Made by a program: the position numbers and the translations under genes. A DNA stretch of 64,000 nucleotides, taken from positions 4,778,213 through 4,842,212 of the forward strand of contig CM055100.1 of NCBI GenBank assembly GCA_029204225.1, given 5' to 3'. The notes under the pieces are model-generated. The model was not told the origin of the DNA. It worked only from the letters and a program-made list of their open reading frames with translations, and made no database searches. Below are positions 56,307 through 64,000 of this stretch, one piece after another. The stretch's first letter is position 1; the number at the start of each line of letters is the position of its first letter. The stretch comes from Diphasiastrum complanatum. Its lineage: Eukaryota > Streptophyta > Lycopodiopsida > Lycopodiales > Lycopodiaceae.

Positions 56307-56436
56307 GGAAGGAGCCGGGCAGAAGCCATTCTGCCCGGTAAGGATTCCCAAAAAATTTGGGCAAGGCCCGGAGGGGCCGAGCCTAATTTTTTTGGAAAGC
56401 CGAATCGGGCAGAATGGCCTTTGCCCGACTCCTTCC
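56307..56436. mobile_element. GC-rich MITE-like foldback, 130 bp
   Basis: The ends GGAAGGAGCCGGGCAGAAGC and CATTCTGCCCG are mirrored by CGGGCAGAATGGC and TTTGCCCGACTCCTTCC, with about 31-bp arms and four mismatches. It has a sharp GC contrast with its AT-rich surroundings. Confidence 0.7.
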
Positions 56437-59400
56437 ATTGCATAATGGATACCTAAAATTTTTTCAGAAGCACATTACAAAGCATAATAGACATGTTTGA
56501 CTTTGACTGACCAACACAAATGTGCCACATGGCACTTGTACGGAATTCGTACGGATGGGCACAGACATGCAGAAAAAAAAAACAGAATCTACCTTTGAAA
56601 AAAATGCATGCATTTTCAGCTTTTTAATTTATTTGAAAATGGGCATAATATGCCACAGGTGTCCATTACATATATTTTAAATAAACATAATTTAAATTAC
56701 ATTTGAATCATGTTTTGTGTATATTGTGTCCTTTGTTCTTTGTAGATTAAATGTTTTTTGTTTGTAATCTTCTTAGTAAGTGTAGTTCATCTATGTGTGC
56801 CTTGTATTTCTTTTATATTTGGTCAAGATCCAGTCTTTTATATTTTTGCAAAGGGCACACTTAGTGCAATCCTTTTTCTTGTACATTGCACTCTAGCAGA
56901 GATGGAATATGCAAGATAGGTGGCAAAAATAAGGGTAACATGAAATTTTGGTGCCGTTGCAAGGGAATGGGCTGTTGAGTAGAAAAATTTGTCACTTTTG
57001 AGGACTGTTTAAAAGGGAGGCTGTACGAGCCCTCCGTATTATGTCTTGTGCATTGGTCATGTACCGTACATGGCCAACAATCACCTTCTGACATTTTAAG
57101 TGAGAAGAACTTTCTCCTTATATGCAACTTTGAAGCGACATCTTCACTTCATAAAGTGTACTCAATATATCCCAATCTTCTTTCAAAGATTGGGCTTGTT
57201 TGATATGGCCAATCTGTGCATTGGAGATGTTAAGGGTGATTAAGGTGATAGTCTTACCATTCCTGAGCTTCCACTTGGAAATGAGGGCCTTTACTCTACT
57301 TTTGTGCGCGTGCGTGTGTTTATATAATTTTTATATTTAATTTCGCATTTGTTTTGAAATATAGGGTACTAAACAATATGGCTCATTTGATTGAGACCGG
57401 TTTCTAATATATAACTATGTGCTATTTTTTAGTGGTATAATATTTATAAAAGATCAAAAATCAAAATTTAAAAAAAGTAAATATTTGAAGTTTACTACAA
57501 AATGCATCTCAGTTAAACTTTTATATGATACTTTGTTGTATTTGGTTTTAGTTGTCAATATCTAATTCACCATTTGTGATACATACAAGTTTAGATAATT
57601 GGGGATGAGAGAGTGATCAAATCTCCACATTGCATAGTGGTAGAGGATAAGACATGAAAATCAAGAACTCTTGAGATTCTAATGTATACAAGTGAAAATG
57701 TGTTTTTGTTTCATGCCATAAAAAGAATTAAGCTGCCATTGACACTACTGCAAATGCGGAGGTTGAAAACATAGAAAAATATATATAGAAATGCATCGGG
57801 CTTCCCAACATTATGCTATTTTTTGACATGCAACAACAATAATAATATATTGCAACTTGCAATCATAGTAGTCTATTAAAAGGTGGTTAATGAGACACGA
57901 CCAATAACGGAAATCCAATTGAGCATAACATTTGTCAATACTAATATGTTTGCTATATGTTCTTCAAATATCCCCACACATTGTAGGACTTTCCTAGTAC
58001 ATGTGTTTTCCACAAACCAAGAGCATCGTTTTCATTTTTGTTGTTGGAAGTTGACATTCTTATTAAGGGCAAAAAAAAAGTGTATATTTGATTGTACAAA
58101 CTCATTTTCAAATGGCAAAAACAACATTGAAGAAATTTAGGAGGATTTTGCTTCTAAGGGACATAATTTTGGGCTAATTCAAACCATCTCAATTTGAAGC
58201 ATTAAGCTCAAAAACTTCATTGCCTCAGGTGGTATGCCAATGAGGGTCAATGAAATGTTAGCTGATTACAATGGCAAATGTTACTGTCAAACTTCCTCCT
58301 TACCAACTATCTTCAGTGGATGGCATTTGTTTGTCATAATTGGATTTGCCATTAAACAACAACCATGCAAGGTTTTAGGGGCATCAATAGAGTGTCTAGC
58401 TATGGGGGAGACTTCCAATGTGTTCCAGACACATGTAGTGATATTCAGGAGCTATGATAACCACGTTCTATTTGTCATGGGTATGCATAGTGAGTATAGT
58501 GAGAAACACAAGAAAACACTATTACTTGGCAAAGTAAGATGCTTTTGTAGAAATAATGCCTTTTCTTCCATTTTCCCTGAAAAGAATTAATGGTAATCCT
58601 CACTCTCACAATGTTTACACATCAATATCTTCTAAACTCACCACATCCATGCATTTGTTTTCCAAACTACCACTAAACATCACTATTGCAACTGCTTGAT
58701 TGATGTTGTTGAAACCAATATACATGTTTTGAAATCATGCTAACTCCTGCTAACTTTCAGTTTAGTAGGATGTATTTCTCATGAAGTTTGTTGCCACAGT
58801 GAAAATGAGATGATGCTACCTTCCACAATTTCAAATGGCTATTTCTTGTCTCCAACATAAATCTGATCCACTTGTTGTTGCTATGTCATGTTGTTGATCA
58901 TTGTTGTAGCTTCCTACAACATTATTGCTTCTTGATGAACCTTTGCCTCGTGCAATTTTGTATTCACATTACTAGACTTTTGAGGTCACATGATAACTTA
59001 TTTGAATGTATTCAATGGATATATAGTCATCCTTATAATATATAGATATATCAATTGATGCCTTCAAAAAGTCTAGAAAAGTATTGAAATTGTCACACAT
59101 TCACCCAAGAACATCTAATATCTACTAGTATAGAGCACTGCTTGAGCCACATGGAATTGATAAACAATTGTGATAGTCTTAATGTACATAGCTACATATT
59201 CAACCACAATACTATCATGCACTTTCATAGAATGGCCTTCAATTGATAGCACACTCCCAATCAAAGCTAGCAAATCCTAATAATCAAATCTCAAGCAACC
59301 AATCACTTGACTATTGAACTTTTGGCTTTGATACCATATTAAGAATTGTGCATGTGAGTGAGGATCAAGCATGACCTTAATAGATATTGTGAATTCCCTA

Positions 59401-60995
59401 ACCTAACCAACAATAAACTATATTAATAGAATAAAAAAGTAAGTGACATCTCATAGAAGAACATTAAACATGTCACCTACGTGATCCTATCACGACTAAT
59501 CTTCATTGTCCCAAGACTTATTATGTACATGGTCCTCTCAAAACTCGTAATAAGGAGGAACTCATGCATAATAATTGTCCATTTATTGTAATTAGCCCTC
59601 CAATGCACATGTATGCATCATGACCTTAATTTAACCATACACATTTATACATCTAATGAGAATCTGAATCTAAGAGTTATATGGCAAAAAAAAAATCCAA
59701 TCATTTGCAAATGTCCCACAACATGCCCCTCACAATTTAGTACGATGATTTGATACTCATGATTGAAATAACATGCCTAATTTGTCAAGACACCACTATA
59801 AAGGAACACTTGAGAGCTCCAAATCACCAATGTGCTAAAAGAATGCAAATGCTATAGAACCAAAAGAAGCTCTAACCATCTATATAGCGGCTGATAATCA
59901 CAACAGAGTTTACAATTTACTTAGACCCATATTAAAGATGTTAGGTGATGGATCAAAGATCCAACATGGAACCAAAACTTACATAAGAACAAGCTTGCTG
60001 CCAAGTCATCAATGGCTTTACAGGAATTACACATAACTGTGCTTCCTATAAGAAAGTTCAAAACATGATCTTTTCCTACCTTAAAAACCAAGAAAAATTG
60101 CAACTCCATTTCAACATGGAAAAGTTCATGCTTTCCATTCAAAAGTTGATACTTCAAAGTAATCAATAGTATTAAAGCTAAGATATACTAATGTGAACCA
60201 AGTAATAGCTTACTATGCATATTGACCCCATGTTTCTCAAACTTTAGTGAAACATTTCCTTTGCGTATGAAAATTGTTCTCAATATCACTCAGATAATAA
60301 TGAGAGTGTTATGTATATATAAATATTGCTTCCTCGATCAGGAAGATGTACATTTGAAATCCACAAGTAAGAAACCTTAATGACTAGAAAATTCACTACA
60401 TAAGCCTAACCATTGATTGTACCAAGGCTGTAGTCATACAAGATGATGTATATAAGCAAACTAGACAAGCATGAAGCTCGTGTTTGTCATAATCCCATGA
60501 TGTCTGAGCTAACAATGCTCATTCTAGTTTTGTAAGAAGTAGGATGGTTCTTCTGTCGCAATGTTCTCCAAACATAAAACTTAATCTTTATTACCCTTCC
60601 ATAGACAAAGTGGTCGCTATTGGCCATGGAACAATAAGAAAGAGTAACCTGTTTACACTCGTCGATCCAAATGTTGGCATAGTCATTGATGCTTTGACCA
60701 TGAAGTTATCAATAAGAGAGATGCATCTATGTGCAAGTCATAAAACCATTGGATCTGTTATTGGCCATGGGTACATCCCCCAATGCACCTAGAAAGCATA
60801 AGGGGACAAGAAATTTGTCTTCAGCTTCTACCCGGCGACAATCAATGGTTGTCGAAGACTTCCTGTAATTGGAAATGTGTGATCATTTCTATCAAGGCTT
60901 AGTAACTATATGCTTACTCACAATTCTAGTAAAAATTAAAAATTGGGGCATTCGCTCAAAAAATCACCTAATTGATAAACCTTAAACCTTGAACC
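56437..60995. other. Long intergenic region, no convincing gene
   Basis: AT-rich. ORFs at 57883-58140, 58234-58590 and 60544-60792 (plus) are the longest, and none carries a motif I can name. The last (KVVAIGHGTI...SHKTIGSVIGHGYIP) faintly recalls a C-terminal domain of plant CACTA-associated proteins. The stretch just upstream of 60996 is 3' flank of the transporter gene and contains CCCTAAACC-like words. Confidence 0.45.
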
Positions 60996-63245
60996 CTAAA
61001 CCAAATGTAAGAGTTCTATGAAAAGAAAGAAAAAACAGGAATCATGTGAAACTTGAGGAATTTGGTTGAAAAATAGCATCACTACCAAAACCCTAAACCC
61101 CGAATTGAATGATGTAGGTATACCTGCAACATCTTCACCACCACTGGCTTGTCTTTTTAGATTTCTTGACCTTTCAACCTTCTCCTTAAATTCTGCTCTG
61201 ATTAATTTGGTTAGGAGCAATCCTGCGAGGAAAACTGACAACATGAGCATGGCAAAGACACTATCCCATCCATATAGAGAAAGGTAGCCAGTCAGCAAAG
61301 GTCCAAGGGCAGCTCCAAAAGATCCAGTGCCATCAATGATGGCTGTAACTGTAGCCAAAGCTCTTGCATTTCCTTTCAAAGAACCGTGAGTACCCAGATC
61401 AGCAGAAACTGCAGTAGTGATGAGTGCATATGGCCCATTGATCAATAGGCCTGAAAGCATCATGAGCCCCACATTCAAATACAAAGACACCCCACCGAAC
61501 AGACGATACAAAAGCAATACAGGGATAGTCAGATATGTAAAACTTGCTGCAGTCATGGCCTTTGCATGCGACTTGTCAGATATGAAGCCAGCAAGAATAC
61601 CACCCACAACTCCACCCAAATCAAATAGTGTAGAAAGATTTCCTGCCGTCTGATTTGAGAGGTATTGTCCTGCTATCTCTGCACACAATGTTGACAATGA
61701 TCTTGAGAAAACGATGATGTTAAACTGAGTTATGATGCCACATGGATATAATGCTCATCTTTTTCAGGGCATTGGAAGTCCTGATTTTCTTTTAAGAGCA
61801 GGATATATTGTATACAATTGAAAAGTGAACTAGCCCACAGTTGCCAAGGTTCACAAGCATTCATTCCAAAGAATTATGTGCCAAATAGATGCGATTGTAG
61901 CTTTTTCGTTTTGTAACTTAAACATGGCCCATGCAGGACTAGTGATTCTTGGTATAGTCGTAACACATGATGAAGTATCTGTCTTACTAGAAGAGAAAGC
62001 AAGCATAAACAACATAAGTAGATGAGACCAATTTGATAGAAAACTTACTTGTATTTCTGATGTAGTAAGGCAGCCAATCCAAGAATGTGTATGCTACCAA
62101 CTTTGAAAAGAAGAGACAGAAAGAAAAGGAAATCACCCCCGGAATCATCCATGCTTCCAGAAATCCTACAGGAGCCTCAATGCTCTGCGAGTCGAGAGTT
62201 TTATCCTCTGCTGAATGCAAGACATTACTTTCTGCATCCGGGGCATCCTGCAATTTGCTGTGGATGCTTTCAATGCCAATCACTGTGGCCTCTTCTGTGA
62301 CATTGCTTGCGGTCCCCGATTCATAGTCTGCCAGTAGAGCTCTGTTTTCAGATAGATCCTGGGCATTAGAACTATCAATAGCCCGATTAGCATTCGCTTC
62401 ATGTGGGGAAACTAAATCCAGGTCAGCTGGCTCCACCACCAAGAACAGAAACACAAGAACACCTCCAGAGATTATGAGAAGCCCAGGATAGATAAAGGAC
62501 CATCCCCACCCTGCCTGCAGTGCACTTGCTGCAACTAGAGACCCAACAATGTTTCCTACAGAGGTATGAGCATTCCAAATTCCCATTATCAAACCTCTTT
62601 TGTTATTGGAAAACCAATTTCCAACAATTGCTACAACACAAGGCCACCCTGTGGACTGAAACACTCCTGCCATCATTTGTACAAAGAGGAAGTACCACAA
62701 CACATGGATGTTCCACCAATAGGCCATACCAAAAAGGCAGACAAAGGCACCACTGCCTATCATCCCCACCGTAAGAACAATCTCAGGTTTGATCTATCTC
62801 CTAACTGGCCAGAAAAAACATGCCAAAGGAATAGAAGGCTAAAAATGTCATATCGATCTCTCCGAGAAGGACACTACCATCTTTTCTATTGAAAGGAGCC
62901 CACCCCTTCTGCGCAACCGATCCCAACCCTGCTACTCCTTCATGAGAAACGTTCCCATCTACACGCTTTATGTAAATGAGGTTCAAAGGCCATGGAAAAG
63001 GATCAGATAAGCCGGTGTATTCCAAACCCACAGTAGGGAGAAGTAGATTTTGGGTGCAGTACACCACTCACAATGCTGGGGGGCTTGCGAGATGCATGGT
63101 AGCAGGTATAAGCTATGAAGGTAACGACCAGGACCACAGCTCTGTGGAAATTAACACCCAAATGTTTCCCTCCCAGACATCTCAGAAGCAGGATTCCAGG
63201 AGGGATACTTCTCTTCTGCCTGTTTGTTTCTGAGGATGAACTCAT
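60996..63245 (-). CDS. G3Pp: Glycerol-3-phosphate/sugar-phosphate transporter (OPA/SLC37 family)
   Basis: Major-facilitator carrier of the OPA class, which exchanges phosphorylated three- or six-carbon compounds for phosphate; the membrane it serves cannot be read here. Coding exons: 63245 to about 62773 continuing to 62049 (donor CAA|GTAAGT), 61678-61124 and 60996-61015, with phases in agreement. Start [18 protein letters not shown], then [20 protein letters not shown] (first membrane helix and family motif) and [36 protein letters not shown] and [20 protein letters not shown] are family signatures. An acidic central loop (62400-62170) separates the two six-helix halves. The second half includes [20 protein letters not shown]. 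Single-base frameshifts near 63031, 62815 and 62774 lie in or beside short base runs, so this is either a recent pseudogene or an error-affected assembly; the rest is open. Confidence 0.9.
61016..61123 (-). other. Last intron of the transporter gene
   Basis: Donor GCAG|GTATACC, acceptor TTTCTTTTCATAG. The final exon adds only six residues (ELLHLV, with the first codon split). Reading through the intron instead would give a longer, unlikely tail. Confidence 0.65.
61679..62048 (-). other. Intron of the transporter gene
   Basis: GTAAGTTTTC donor and TTGTGTGCAG acceptor, phase 1, separating the helix-7 region ([11 protein letters not shown]) from [11 protein letters not shown]. Confidence 0.75.
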
Positions 63246-64000
63246 TCTGTGCTCAAATCGAAACTCAATCTGGAAATTGAAAATCTTGAGTAGTCAATAA
63301 ACGAACGATCATTCAGGTAGGCTATTCAACAGATTGACGATTGAAGCAATGGAAATGCTATACTCTTAAAAATTTGCTAATCCTTGATTGCTCTGTTATG
63401 GCTTCCAATGCAAGATTATACTTGTTTGCCTAGATTAAGAAGATATTTCAGACTGTATCCAATTTCAGTTGAGCTGAGCTGTTGGAATATTTACAGCAAA
63501 ACTAAAAAGGTACATACAAGGAACATAGGACTTCTCTTCTGTCAAAAACCAGAAAAAAGAAAACCCAGAAAGATCGGGATACAGAATAATGTGCTTATCT
63601 GATGATCAGCACTTTTAATCAACAAAGCAGAGAAAACTCACCAAAATGAGAGAGAAAGCGACTTAAAAGGCAACTAATACAACAGGACCAAATCAACAGA
63701 GCAGAGAAAACTCACCAGAAATGAGAGAGAAAGAGACCAGAGAAGCAACTAATACAGGATCAAAGCTAGCAAATCCCAGAAAGCAACCTGCAAGTAGACC
63801 CCAAAAAGTGCATTAGTAGAGAGAGAGTGACATAGAAAGAGAGAAAGGCTTCATCACAAATGGCAAAGGCAAAAGCAAAAGCAGTAGAAAGTTCTTCAAC
63901 GAACCCACCAAAATCTAACACATTTGGAGCGCCCCACAAGGCTGAAACGGATCGCAATTGCTTGCAGAGGTAGATCCACCGCTAAAGCTCAGATCTTGCT
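63246..64000 (-). other. 5' region of the transporter gene
   Basis: No coding frame. It contains a two-copy tandem duplication (63621-63770) and purine-rich leader-like stretches (GAGAGAGAAAG) near 63815-63850, and probably holds the 5' UTR and promoter. Transcription start and any UTR intron are not resolved. Confidence 0.5.
63621..63770. repeat. Tandem duplication, about 78-bp unit
   Basis: CAACAAAGCAGAGAAAACTCACC and CAACAGAGCAGAGAAAACTCACC begin the two units, and both continue through GAGAGAGAAAG and GCAACTAATACA. In gene sense each unit holds GGTGAGTTTTC, a 5' splice-site-like word. Confidence 0.8.

Noticed and set aside
58234-58590. 118-codon plus-strand ORF as a gene
   Set aside because: No recognisable domain, no flanking exons and no consistent splice sites; length is possible by chance in this much sequence.
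60544-60792. CACTA transposon-associated protein domain
   Set aside because: Only a loose match of the KVVAIGHGTI and TIGSVIG words; a single 82-codon ORF without neighbours of that class.
61066-62892. Several plus-strand ORFs of 70-110 codons inside the transporter locus
   Set aside because: They are antisense shadows of the minus-strand transporter exons.
1-64000. CRISPR array, rRNA genes, bacterial operons
   Set aside because: No regularly spaced repeats with unique spacers, no rRNA blocks and no operon-like gene packing; introns and LTR elements show plant nuclear DNA.

Overview
The window looks like a repeat-rich stretch of a land-plant nuclear genome. The signs are GT-AG introns, degenerate Ty1/copia and Ty3/gypsy-type LTR retrotransposons, a Helitron helicase remnant, MITE-like foldbacks, microsatellites and one ordinary plant gene at the right edge. 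I lean towards a seed-free vascular plant such as a fern, but the sequence alone does not settle that.

Layout. 1-13 kb: a long inverted repeat (433-1121 against 12005-12693) encloses LTR fragments, a 3'-truncated copia element on the minus strand (about 5.4-9.0 kb, itself hit by a tRNA-derived SINE) and a second minus-strand copia gag/protease remnant (9.9-11.7 kb). 12.5-19.9 kb: a minus-strand LTR element with near-identical LTRs and a tRNA-Asp-type primer site. It has a gag-like ORF and no recognisable pol. It carries foreign cargo: an intronless histone H3 variant with CENH3-like residues plus a plausible promoter of its own, and a convergent gene on the opposite strand that still has a clear intron. 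20-28 kb: copia fragments and one nearly complete plus-strand copia element (21622-28197). 28.2-32.6 kb: a decayed LTR element with gypsy-type gag. 32.6-37 kb: copia fragments and a tRNA-like sequence. 37-39.9 kb: microsatellites and a GC-rich foldback.

39.9-53.3 kb: a minus-strand copia element whose pol is split by an 8.9-kb insert (42240-51146) with imperfect terminal inverted repeats. The insert holds a leftward gene with a Cys/His cluster (43.0-45.5 kb), a rightward multi-exon gene ending in a Rossmann-like methyltransferase segment (46.8-48.9 kb), and a minus-strand three-exon segment with the SAM-binding motif of a beta-class DNA amino-methyltransferase (49.1-49.9 kb). The last two look like halves of one methyltransferase separated by an inversion.

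53.6-55.1 kb: a Helitron Pif1-like helicase pseudogene, then two MITE-like hairpins and about 4.5 kb without a convincing gene. 61.0-63.2 kb: a minus-strand glycerol-3-phosphate/sugar-phosphate transporter gene (OPA/SLC37 family) with four coding exons and three homopolymer-type frameshifts in its 5' part.

Most interesting: (1) the LTR element carrying an H3/CENH3-like histone, and (2) the TIR element carrying a DNA methyltransferase. Both are mobile elements carrying chromatin or DNA-modification proteins. Functions are inferred from motifs; nothing here was checked by database search.
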